In this document: positions 1-6,058 of the stretch, piece by piece | Layout: each line of letters begins with the position of its first letter | How positions within the stretch are numbered: position 1 is the first letter of the stretch | Origin: Tardiphaga sp. | GTDB taxonomy: Bacteria > Pseudomonadota > Alphaproteobacteria > Rhizobiales > Xanthobacteraceae | DNA length: 8,271 nucleotides | Reading direction: 5' to 3' | Assembly (NCBI GenBank): GCA_028290765.1 | Contig: JAQGJF010000056.1 | Span: forward strand, 1 to 8,271 | Notes under the pieces: model-generated | Databases searched by the model: none | What the model was told of the DNA's origin: nothing | The model's input: only the letters and a program-made list of their open reading frames with translations | Position numbers and translations under genes: made by a program

Positions 1-933
1 ACTCTTTTCGGAGCCGCTATCGGCGTCGCCATCACCGCGTCGGCGCTGGCCTCGGACGCCGTCACGCTTCGTGTCGGCGATCAGAAGGGCGGCAATCGCT
101 CGCTGCTCGAGATCGCGGGGCTCGCCAAGGATCTGCCTTACAAGATCGAGTGGTCCGAGTTTCCGGCCGCGGCGCCGATCCTCGAAGCACTCAACGCCGG
201 TGCGCTCGACGTTGGTTATACCGGCGATCTGGCTTTCCTGACCGTCTATGCCGCCGGTGCGCCGATCAAGGCCATCGGAGGCACCCGCGCCGACGCCAGG
301 ACACAGGCCATCCTGGTCCGCAACGACTCGCCGATCAAGACCGCGGCCGATTTGAAAGGAAAGCGATTGGCGGGAACGCGCGGAGGCTGGGGCCAGTTCC
401 TGATCGATGCCACGCTGGAGAAGGCGGGGCACAAGATCGACGACGTTACATTCGCACCGCTGGGCCCGGTCGACGCCAAGATCGCCCTTGTCGCAGGTTC
501 GATCGACGGATGGGCGGTCTGGGAACCCTACGTCTCCTACGCGACGCTCAAGGATAAAGCGCGGATTGTAGCCAACGGTGAAGGACTGACACCGACCATC
601 ACCTTCCTGGTCGCATCCGACCAGGCCATCGCCACCAAGCGGGCCGCCGTGCAGGATCTGGTTCAACGGCTCAACAAGGCGCGGCTGTGGTCGCTGGATC
701 ACCTGGCCGTCTACGCCAAAAGCACCGCCGAGCTGACCAGACTTCCGGAAGACGTCTTGCTCAGCGCCTACACCGCGCAGCGAACCAGCCCAATCGTCAT
801 TGACGCGAGCATTGTCAAGGAAGTCCAGGAAGCCTCCGACCGTGCCACAAGATACGGCATCATCGCCAAGACGCTCGACGTCGGCAAAGCGGTGGACCGC
901 AGCTTTACCGCAGCGTCAACCGGATCCAACTGA
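1..933 (+). CDS. SsuA/NrtA-like ABC transporter periplasmic substrate-binding protein (5' end missing)
   Basis: The gene is open from base 1, so its start lies outside the window; 310 residues are visible. The first residues are a truncated hydrophobic signal peptide with a likely cleavage after Ala-Leu-Ala (about residue 17), so the mature protein should be periplasmic. The SsuA/NrtA/TauA family signature is clear: a GDQKGGN-type segment at about 26-32, then EFPAAAPILEALNAGALDVG followed by YTGD (about 53-76), and VWEPY (173-177). In known members this protein delivers aliphatic sulfonates, taurine, nitrate or related anions to an inner-membrane ABC permease and ATPase. The SsuA-like EFP and YTGD segments favour a sulfonate or similar organosulfur ligand, but ligand choice is inference. 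No permease or ATPase follows: the next gene converges from the opposite strand 36 bases later. Partners would have to be upstream, or the protein is an orphan binding protein. Confidence 0.9.
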   Translation, partial: TLFGAAIGVAITASALASDAVTLRVGDQKGGNRSLLEIAGLAKDLPYKIEWSEFPAAAPILEALNAGALDVGYTGDLAFLTVYAAGAPIKAIGGTRADARTQAILVRNDSPIKTAADLKGKRLAGTRGGWGQFLIDATLEKAGHKIDDVTFAPLGPVDAKIALVAGSIDGWAVWEPYVSYATLKDKARIVANGEGLTPTITFLVASDQAIATKRAAVQDLVQRLNKARLWSLDHLAVYAKSTAELTRLPEDVLLSAYTAQRTSPIVIDASIVKEVQEASDRATRYGIIAKTLDVGKAVDRSFTAASTGSN

Positions 934-969
934 CGTCTTACAGGTGCGCAACTCGCGGGCGATACAAAC

Positions 970-2364
970 TCACGCCGCCTTCGCGGTCTTCCTCGTCGTG
1001 ACCGGCTTCGCTTTCACGGTCTTGTTCGCCTTGGTGGCTTTGGCCTTCACCAGCGCGGCGTGATCGGCGACGGTCTGATCGGCATAGGCCATCGCGAAGG
1101 AGGCAATCGCATCGTCGATCACCTCGCTCTTGCCCAGATAACCGGCGATCATCGCGGGCTCACCGGAGCGGGCATGGGCACGGGCCAGGGTTTTGCCGCA
1201 CAGCTGGGCGTAATCGCCGAGATCCTTGCCCTCGCTGAGTTCGCTGACACCGCCCAGTCGACGGTTCTTCAGGGTACGGACATAGAATTCGCGGCCGGAG
1301 GCCGTATCCTGCGTTGACCCTAAGAAGATATCGCTGGCGGCCTGCATCATCTGCTGCCCCTCGACGACGCGGCGGCCCTGGTTGCCGTGATAGCCGAGCT
1401 TGCCACCGAGCCGCTCCAGCACCGACTTCTGCGCCTGCTTGACCTGCAGGAACAGCGCCTCGCCGTCGCCGGTCATGAACAAGGCAACACAGCAGAATGT
1501 TCCGACCGAGCCGACGCCGACCGCCTTGAAGGCGATATCCTTCATGACAAAGCGATCGATCAGCCGCGTACGATCGGGATTGAGGCCCTTGCGGTAGGTC
1601 GCAAACAGGCGCTCGGCGTCGATCTTGTGCCGCGCGTCGGCCTTGGGATCGAGATGGAAGATGGTCGGCGGCTTGTCGACGATCCGGGCATCGCCGCCGC
1701 CGGCGAGATGCGGAAAGTTGTCGTCCTTCGACAGACCCTCGCCCCGCGCCTTGTCGATGATCCCGGTCAGCTTGCGCCGCAAACCGCCGTTGCCGATCAT
1801 GTCGATTTCCGCTTCGAGATCGATCCGGGAGTGCCATATTTCCAGTGGCGACAGTTTGGCGAGGCTGGCCATGTGCCAGCGATAGGCCTTCACGGCGGAG
1901 GCCGCGATCGCCCGCGCCTGCTTGCGCGGCGCACCGGCCGCCATGGCCGCCACTGCGACGCTGGCCGCCAGACGCTTGACGTCGACGGTGAAATCCACCC
2001 CCGGCAGCGTCTCGTCGAAATCGTTGACGTCGAACAGAATGTTGTCCTCGGGCGTGACGAAGGCGCCGAAATTCATCAGATGGCTGTCGCCGCCGGCCTG
2101 GACCGGAATGCCGGCCATCGGCTGGCCGGCGAGATCGGTCGCCATGACCGCCGCAGCGCCGCGCAGGAAGGCGAACGGGCTCAGTATCATCCGGGTGTAA
2201 CGCTCCCCGATCAATTCCGGGACGCGGTCGGGATCGCTCTCGGCCAGGATGGCGACCGCATTTCGCTTCATCGGCCCCTTCAGCTCGGCATGCGCCTCCC
2301 GCGGCGTCTTGAGGCGCAGCGCCTTGCCCTGCTTGAAATGTTCGATCCGTGAATCCAAAGCCAC
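970..2364 (-). CDS. DUF2252 family protein
   Basis: I place the start at the GTG at 2362-2364 because a strong Shine-Dalgarno GGGAGGA lies 7 bases upstream. This gives 464 residues, normal for the family. The reading frame stays open to 2619, but that extension lacks a good ribosome site and would run into the divergent amidase gene. Family hallmarks are SPFAFLRGAAAVMA (about 62-75), GGDSHLMNFG (91-100), FDVNDFDET (111-119), VGVGSVGT (282-289) and LQVKQA (306-311). The GDxHxxNFG and DxNDFDE blocks resemble the catalytic and metal-binding loops of kinase-like phosphotransferases, so a phosphotransfer role is possible, but the family has no established function that I can cite. There is no signal peptide or membrane segment, so it is probably cytoplasmic. 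The last 25 residues or so are rich in Lys, Ala and Thr and probably disordered. It appears monocistronic. Confidence 0.88.
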   Translation of the reverse strand: MALDSRIEHFKQGKALRLKTPREAHAELKGPMKRNAVAILAESDPDRVPELIGERYTRMILSPFAFLRGAAAVMATDLAGQPMAGIPVQAGGDSHLMNFGAFVTPEDNILFDVNDFDETLPGVDFTVDVKRLAASVAVAAMAAGAPRKQARAIAASAVKAYRWHMASLAKLSPLEIWHSRIDLEAEIDMIGNGGLRRKLTGIIDKARGEGLSKDDNFPHLAGGGDARIVDKPPTIFHLDPKADARHKIDAERLFATYRKGLNPDRTRLIDRFVMKDIAFKAVGVGSVGTFCCVALFMTGDGEALFLQVKQAQKSVLERLGGKLGYHGNQGRRVVEGQQMMQAASDIFLGSTQDTASGREFYVRTLKNRRLGGVSELSEGKDLGDYAQLCGKTLARAHARSGEPAMIAGYLGKSEVIDDAIASFAMAYADQTVADHAALVKAKATKANKTVKAKPVTTRKTAKAA

Positions 2365-2371
2365 CGATAGA

Positions 2372-2378
2372 TCCTCCC
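2372..2378 (-). promoter_or_regulatory. Shine-Dalgarno site fixing the DUF2252 GTG start
   Basis: Read on the minus strand the bases are GGGAGGA, seven bases before GTG 2364-2362. The in-frame ATG codons farther upstream (2416-2418 and 2515-2517) have no comparable site, so this element decides the start. Confidence 0.7.
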
Positions 2379-2522
2379 GCGGGAGGCGTGATCCTACACC
2401 GCGGCCGGGGAAAGTCATCCAGCGACGGACCAGCAGCAACGGTGCCGCTTCGACGTTGGCAGCACTTTTCGGTGAACCAGACGCTTTCGCTTCCGCGCGA
2501 TGTCCGCTACGCTGCATTGCAC

Positions 2523-3212
2523 ATGAGTAGACGCAGCGATTCCGGACCGGGAAGCACGACCCTGAAATTGGGTTTGCTGCTGCTTTGGGCCTGCATTTCG
2601 TGCGGCCCGCTCGCCGCACAAACCCTGTCCAGCTTCGAGATCGCCGCGCGCGCCAGGGGAACGCCCGACATTCCCGGACTCAACATGGTCTGGCTGTCAC
2701 CGTGGGGCGATCTGGCCAATGCCCGCGAATGGCAGAACATCATCGTTCACCAGTCCGAGGGCCCGGTCGGCTCGGCCTGGCGCAACGCGGTGGCGCAGAT
2801 GGAAAAGCCCGATCGGCGCGGCGCCACCATCTGGGTCGAGACCGACGGCACCGTGTACTGGGCGGTGGTCGAGTTCGCCGTTCCGCATCATGCCCGAAGC
2901 GGAAACCGCAACGACAACAAATTCATCGACAACGGTCCCACCTATCAGCAGGTGACCGACGATAATTCGATCGGCGTGGAATTCGTCGGCAATTATCCCA
3001 ATGTGAGACGGCCGGTGACCGAAGCGCAGACCGCCGCCTGGCGCATCCTGGTCAGGGTGCTGCAAACGCGCTACGGCATTTCCAGCGACCACGTCTATGC
3101 CCATAACTGGATCGACTACAAGGACAGTCGCTATTGCGAAGGCTGCGAACTGGCCAAGATCGCACGCACGCAAAATCTGGAAAGCGCTTCCCATCTCGAA
3201 AAAGCGCCGTGA
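2523..3212 (+). CDS. Exported N-acetylmuramoyl-L-alanine amidase-like (Amidase_2/PGRP fold) protein
   Basis: The protein has 229 residues from ATG 2523. It begins with a basic stretch and a hydrophobic core (about 15-32), then a plausible Leu-Ala-Ala cleavage site, so it should be secreted to the periplasm. The mature part resembles Amidase_2/peptidoglycan-recognition domains, which cut the amide bond between N-acetylmuramic acid and the stem peptide. Visible motifs are IIVHQSEGP with a probable zinc ligand His76, IWVETDGTVYW (103-113), IGVEFVGN with Glu153 (150-157), and AHNWIDYKD with His194 and Lys200 (193-201), followed by Cys205 and Cys208. His76, His194 and a downstream Cys or Asp would form the zinc site; which residue is the third ligand is unclear because the spacing differs from AmpD and T7 lysozyme. 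No clear Shine-Dalgarno precedes the ATG; the signal peptide supports this start. It is divergent from the DUF2252 gene and convergent with the lysozyme inhibitor gene. Confidence 0.8.
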   Translation: MSRRSDSGPGSTTLKLGLLLLWACISCGPLAAQTLSSFEIAARARGTPDIPGLNMVWLSPWGDLANAREWQNIIVHQSEGPVGSAWRNAVAQMEKPDRRGATIWVETDGTVYWAVVEFAVPHHARSGNRNDNKFIDNGPTYQQVTDDNSIGVEFVGNYPNVRRPVTEAQTAAWRILVRVLQTRYGISSDHVYAHNWIDYKDSRYCEGCELAKIARTQNLESASHLEKAP

Positions 3213-3240
3213 GCGCGCGCCTCGCGCGACCGGATGGCCG

Positions 3241-3543
3241 TCAAATCAGGCTGCAGGCGGTCACCGGGCGCCGCGCGTGCTTGAGCGTGGCGGAGCCGTC
3301 CTTTGCCACCCTCAACGTGACGTCGCCGCGCGTATAGCGCGCGCCCGACAAGGCAAGGCGCTTGGCAAGCGTCACGGCCCTGCCGTCGAGCTGGATGTGC
3401 GCGCGCTTGTCGTAAGGGTAAAATCCGACGATGAATTTGGTCCCGTCGGCGCAACCGTAGTTCGGGAACGTCTGTGCGCGTACCGGCAGCGCCCCCATCG
3501 CCAACACCGCCGCGCCCAGAGTGATGATGACCTTGCGTCGCAT
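3241..3543 (-). CDS. MliC/PliC-type C-type lysozyme inhibitor, exported
   Basis: This encodes 100 residues. The ATG at 3541-3543 is chosen because GGGGAGG lies 9 bases upstream and the protein then opens with a compact signal peptide (basic MRRK, hydrophobic core, cleavage after Val-Arg-Ala at about 23). ATGs at 3564 and 3570 are in frame but would sit before that site. The mature part matches the MliC fold: Tyr29-x-Cys31-x-x-Gly34 at the start, SGARY (66-70), a Lys81-containing KDGSATL (81-87) and a final Cys97 that should pair with Cys31. In characterised MliC/PliC proteins the Ser of the SGARY segment and a Lys in the following segment enter the lysozyme active site; both are present here. 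There is no lipobox Cys after the signal peptide, so it should be a soluble periplasmic (PliC-like) form. Its expected role is protection from host or competitor lysozyme, or tuning of the cell's own muramidases. Confidence 0.8.
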   Translation of the reverse strand: MRRKVIITLGAAVLAMGALPVRAQTFPNYGCADGTKFIVGFYPYDKRAHIQLDGRAVTLAKRLALSGARYTRGDVTLRVAKDGSATLKHARRPVTACSLI

Positions 3544-3552
3544 GACAAGCCG

Positions 3553-3559
3553 CCTCCCC
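3553..3559 (-). promoter_or_regulatory. Shine-Dalgarno site for the lysozyme inhibitor gene
   Basis: The minus strand reads GGGGAGG nine bases before ATG 3543. It selects this start over the in-frame ATGs at 3564 and 3570. Confidence 0.65.
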
Positions 3560-3579
3560 TTCATGTCCATTCCACCTTG

Positions 3580-3608
3580 TGTAGAACAGACGTTGATCCC
3601 CGGGACAA
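3580..3608 (-). promoter_or_regulatory. Possible promoter of the lysozyme inhibitor gene
   Basis: On the minus strand TTGTCC (3608-3603) and TCTACA (3585-3580) are separated by 17 bases. The match to sigma-70 consensus is 4/6 and 3/6. It lies between the terminator-like hairpin of the upstream operon and the start codon. Transcription from it would begin near 3573, which also favours the downstream ATG. This is a weak call made by eye. Confidence 0.3.
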
Positions 3609-3662
3609 CTGGCGCGAGGGCGCACCCACACTTTTTGCCCGAGTGCCGGACACGAAAGGCGG

Positions 3663-3682
3663 GAGACGGGTAGCACCGTCTC
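3663..3682 (-). terminator. Hairpin terminator candidate after the MFS gene
   Basis: A perfect 7-bp inverted repeat (GAGACGG / CCGTCTC) with a 6-base loop lies 18 bases past the MFS stop codon. On the minus strand it is followed by CCGCCTTTCG, a short T-run only, so it may be a weak intrinsic terminator. It separates the gntR-MFS transcript from the lysozyme inhibitor gene. Confidence 0.5.
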
Positions 3683-3700
3683 ATTCGCCGATCCGGCCGC

Positions 3701-5065
3701 TCAGTCGTGCTCGTAGCCATAAACCTCCGGCAGGATGAAGATCGCCGCCAGCAACCCGATCAGCGGGAAGATTGCGACGAACAGCGTGGCATTGGCCTGG
3801 CCGATCGCCGCGAACAGCGACGGGAACAGGAAGATAGCGAGGAAAGACGGCAGCTTGACGAACATGTAGGCAAAGCCGCTCGCCGTGCCGCGGTACTCGG
3901 GTTTTGCCACCATGGTCGGGATCGTCATGCAATTCGAGGCGTCCCAATAGTGGCCCCACAGCATGCCTGCCGCGGCGAAGGGCAGGATATATTTGTGGTC
4001 CGTATAAAGTGCTGCGGCGGCGATCAGCAGCGAAACCAGCACGATCGAAAATCCGGCGATGCCGATGCCGCGATGGCCGATCTTCGGCGTCAACAGTGGC
4101 CCGACCCAGCCCGAAACCGCCGCGAACGCAAACAGCGCCATGGTGACGAGATTGTTGCCGAGGATCGAGGAAACACCGACCATCGCGAACATCACCGGCA
4201 GGTAAAACGCGAAGGTCGAGAACTCGCTTGCTTGGGCAAAGCAGGCGATCCAGCCGTAGAGCGTCGCGCGCCAGCGGATCGGATCCTTGCGCAGATCGGC
4301 GAGGAAGGCCGCCGGGCGCGCCTTCGGCACCACGACGTCCTGGTCCGGGAGCATGTCCAGCGGATCGTTGTACATTTCCCGTGCGACCCGCTTGGCCTCG
4401 CTGAACCGGCCTTGCTGCACGAGCCAAACGGCGGTTTCCGGCACGTCGTGGCGCATGATGAGAATGACCAGCGCGGGGAGCGCGCCTAATCCGAGCGTTA
4501 CGCGCCATATTGTCTCGTGATTGAGCTCGAGAATGAGGAAGATCGCGATCACCCCCAACGTGAGTACTTCACCTACAGCGAACATGAACTGCCAGCGATT
4601 GCCCATGACCTCGCGCTCGCCCTTGGCCATCGATTCCATGATGTAGGTGTAGCCGGTCGAAATATCGCTTCCGAGCGGCACGCCCAGCAGGAAGCGAATG
4701 ACGATGAGCCAGCCGATACCCGTCACAAAGGCCTGCGCCAGCGCCAGGACGATAAACAGGATCATCGTCACCAGAAACATGATGCGCCGGCCGATCTTGT
4801 CGGACAGCCACCCGCCGATCAGTGCGCCGATGAGCGCTCCTCCCTGCGTGCCGGCGGCCGCGAGACCCAGCAGCAACGGATCCGGCTGATACTGTTCGCG
4901 GATGAATATCAGGACGAAGGCGATGGAATAAAGATCCCAGGCCTCGACGAGGATCGAGGCCATCATCAGCCATCCGACCCTGTTGCCCTTGGGGCTGTAC
5001 TTGCTGACCAGATAGCGGACGGCGCTATCCATCGCCGCGCGTTGTGGAAGAACTGCCGTCGTCAT
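3701..5065 (-). CDS. MFS transporter, sugar-porter/sugar-acid symporter type
   Basis: The protein has 454 residues and the alternating hydrophobic stretches of a 12-helix major facilitator. Visible motifs are GGWLSDKIGRR (84-94, MFS motif A between helices 2 and 3), RFLLGVPLG (124-132, helix 4 motif), the sugar-porter-like PETAVWLVQQGRFSEAKR at 209-226 in the central loop, and PEYRGTASGFAY (389-400). It should act in the inner membrane as a proton-driven importer. The ATG at 5065 has GGGAG 8 bases upstream. It lies 37 bases downstream of the GntR gene stop with no terminator between, so the two are probably co-transcribed. Its position next to a sugar-acid dehydratase and a gluconate-dehydrogenase-like SDR suggests a sugar acid as substrate. 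That is inference: MFS substrates cannot be read from sequence, and an aromatic acid or other metabolite is possible. Confidence 0.88.
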   Translation of the reverse strand: MTTAVLPQRAAMDSAVRYLVSKYSPKGNRVGWLMMASILVEAWDLYSIAFVLIFIREQYQPDPLLLGLAAAGTQGGALIGALIGGWLSDKIGRRIMFLVTMILFIVLALAQAFVTGIGWLIVIRFLLGVPLGSDISTGYTYIMESMAKGEREVMGNRWQFMFAVGEVLTLGVIAIFLILELNHETIWRVTLGLGALPALVILIMRHDVPETAVWLVQQGRFSEAKRVAREMYNDPLDMLPDQDVVVPKARPAAFLADLRKDPIRWRATLYGWIACFAQASEFSTFAFYLPVMFAMVGVSSILGNNLVTMALFAFAAVSGWVGPLLTPKIGHRGIGIAGFSIVLVSLLIAAAALYTDHKYILPFAAAGMLWGHYWDASNCMTIPTMVAKPEYRGTASGFAYMFVKLPSFLAIFLFPSLFAAIGQANATLFVAIFPLIGLLAAIFILPEVYGYEHD

Positions 5066-5102
5066 GTTCGTTGCTCCCTGTGGCTCTCTGTAAATTGATC
5101 GT

Positions 5103-5864
5103 CTAGGCCTCGAACAGCGGCTCGATGCTGCAATCCAGCAGGCCCGGGTCGATGCCGGATTCCATTCCCTCGAACATAGTGTCCATGAAGTCGATCAGCG
5201 CGTCGGTCGCGGCGACAGCGCGATCGACCCGCCGGTTCGCGAAAGCGTTGAGGATCACGACGTGACGATCGATCGTGCCTGAAAGATCGGTCTGACCGGG
5301 CATGTAGCGATGATGGATGAAGCCAATGCGGCGATAAATGGTGTGAAGCGGCCTGAGCGTATGGGTCAGGAAAGGCTCGCCGGAGGCTGCGAGCAGCAAC
5401 GCGTCGATGCGCCGATCGAGCTTGTTGAATTCGTCGAGCGTCAGGGTGTCGTGCTTCTCTTTCAGCACGCGTTCGATGTGAAGCGCTTGATTGCGGTGCG
5501 AGAGGCTCGCGCGCTCGGCCGCGAGCTTGACGACGAAGCGTTCGATGTCGCGCCGGAGCCCGAGCAGCAACCGCTCGCGCGCCAGATCGATTGGCGCGAT
5601 CTGCAGGCCGTGTCGAGGCCGGATAATGATCAGCGTATCTGCGGCGAGCTGGTTCACCGCGTTATGCACCGGCGTTCGTCCGAAGCCCGTGACGGTTTGT
5701 AATTCCTGCACGGTCAGGAATCGCCCGGGCTTCAGTTCGCAATTGACCAGACGGTCTTCGATGCGTTGATAAGCGAGCTCGAAAAAGTTGATGCGATTGC
5801 GCCTGGTCGGGGCGCCGCTTGCGTCCGGACGCACCAGTTCGAGAGCGCCTTTGCGCTTTGCCAT
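5103..5864 (-). CDS. GntR family transcriptional regulator, FCD (FadR-like) subfamily
   Basis: The gene encodes 253 residues from ATG 5864, chosen because GGAGG lies 8 bases upstream; an in-frame ATG at 5885 lacks this. The N-terminal winged helix-turn-helix covers about 28-95, with LKPGRFLTVQEL (45-56) and GFGRTPVHNAVNQL (60-73) as the recognition part. The C-terminal helical FCD effector domain covers about 100-225. FCD domains usually bind a metal through Asp-x3-His and two later His. Here Asp150-x3-Asp154 replaces the first pair, His201 is kept, and the last His position seems to be lost, so the metal site is altered. It heads the leftward operon and faces the dehydratase operon across an intergenic region with a palindrome at 5927-5942. 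It most likely controls both arms and its own expression, released by the imported substrate or a breakdown product. Confidence 0.9.
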   Translation of the reverse strand: MAKRKGALELVRPDASGAPTRRNRINFFELAYQRIEDRLVNCELKPGRFLTVQELQTVTGFGRTPVHNAVNQLAADTLIIIRPRHGLQIAPIDLARERLLLGLRRDIERFVVKLAAERASLSHRNQALHIERVLKEKHDTLTLDEFNKLDRRIDALLLAASGEPFLTHTLRPLHTIYRRIGFIHHRYMPGQTDLSGTIDRHVVILNAFANRRVDRAVAATDALIDFMDTMFEGMESGIDPGLLDCSIEPLFEA

Positions 5865-5913
5865 CCCCGTTTCCTCCGCCCGCATTCTCGCCGGGTCGCT
5901 CGCCTTTGCATCA

Positions 5914-5942
5914 ATATTAAAACATGTTGTGATATATTACAA
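5914..5942 (-). promoter_or_regulatory. Candidate promoter of the gntR-MFS operon
   Basis: On the minus strand TTGTAA (5942-5937) and TAATAT (5919-5914) are separated by exactly 17 bases, each matching the sigma-70 consensus at 4 of 6 positions. The start codon of the regulator gene is about 50 bases downstream. The -35 hexamer lies inside the 5927-5942 palindrome, as expected for autoregulation by repression. Confidence 0.45.
5927..5942. promoter_or_regulatory. Near-palindromic operator candidate for the GntR regulator
   Basis: TTGTGATATATTACAA pairs with its own reverse complement at 14 of 16 positions (half-sites TTGT and ACAA around ATATAT). It sits in an AT-rich island (5911-5942, 6 G/C of 32) between divergent genes. 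FadR/FCD-type GntR proteins commonly bind short TGT...ACA dyads, so this is a likely binding site. It also contains TATATT (5933-5938), a possible -10 for the rightward operon, though no good -35 is seen at the right distance. Confidence 0.5.
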
Positions 5943-5943
5943 G

Positions 5944-5958
5944 CGGAGTTAATCTCCG
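5944..5958 (+). promoter_or_regulatory. Small inverted repeat next to the operator
   Basis: CGGAG-TTAAT-CTCCG is a perfect 5-bp stem with a 5-base loop, one base after the palindrome. It may be a second protein-binding site or, if rightward transcription starts near 5945, a hairpin at the mRNA 5' end. Confidence 0.3.
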
Positions 5959-5999
5959 GTCCGTCGCGGTCGAAAACGCGGTCGCATCAACAAACAAGA

Positions 6000-6033
6000 G
6001 TCCCCTGGCCACGGCTGGCCGTCGCGCGGGGAC
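6000..6033 (+). promoter_or_regulatory. Nested hairpin in the dehydratase leader
   Basis: An outer 6-bp stem (GTCCCC 6000-6005 with GGGGAC 6028-6033) encloses an inner 5-bp stem (GGCCA 6007-6011 with TGGCC 6016-6020, loop CGGC). It ends 10 bases before the Shine-Dalgarno GGGAGGA (6044-6050). It could stabilise the mRNA or influence translation start. It matches no riboswitch class that I recognise. Confidence 0.35.
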
Positions 6034-6058
6034 CAAGCCCTATGGGAGGACGCCTGCC

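Noticed and set aside
150..557. 135-codon + strand frame inside the substrate-binding protein gene
   Set aside because: Out-of-frame Arg-rich shadow of the SsuA-like gene.
1387..2352. 321-codon open frame on the + strand opposite the DUF2252 gene
   Set aside because: It mirrors the codon pattern of the real minus-strand gene, lacks a recognisable domain and has the His/Arg/Gly-rich look of an antisense shadow in GC-rich DNA.
2365..2619. N-terminal extension of the DUF2252 gene to 2619
   Set aside because: No ribosome site at the upstream ATGs, it would overlap the amidase gene, and the GTG at 2364 has an excellent Shine-Dalgarno.
3190..3240. GCGCG/CGCGC-like sequence between the convergent amidase and inhibitor genes as a bidirectional terminator
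   Set aside because: Low-complexity GC pairing without a T-run on either strand; too weak to call.
3544..3720. N-terminal extension of the lysozyme inhibitor to 3720
   Set aside because: It would overlap the MFS 3' end and the terminator hairpin and bury the signal peptide; the ATG at 3543 has its own strong ribosome site.
3707..4489. 260-codon + strand open frame opposite the MFS gene
   Set aside because: The product is charged and rich in Arg, Asp, Glu, His and Gln, the typical antisense of a hydrophobic membrane protein.
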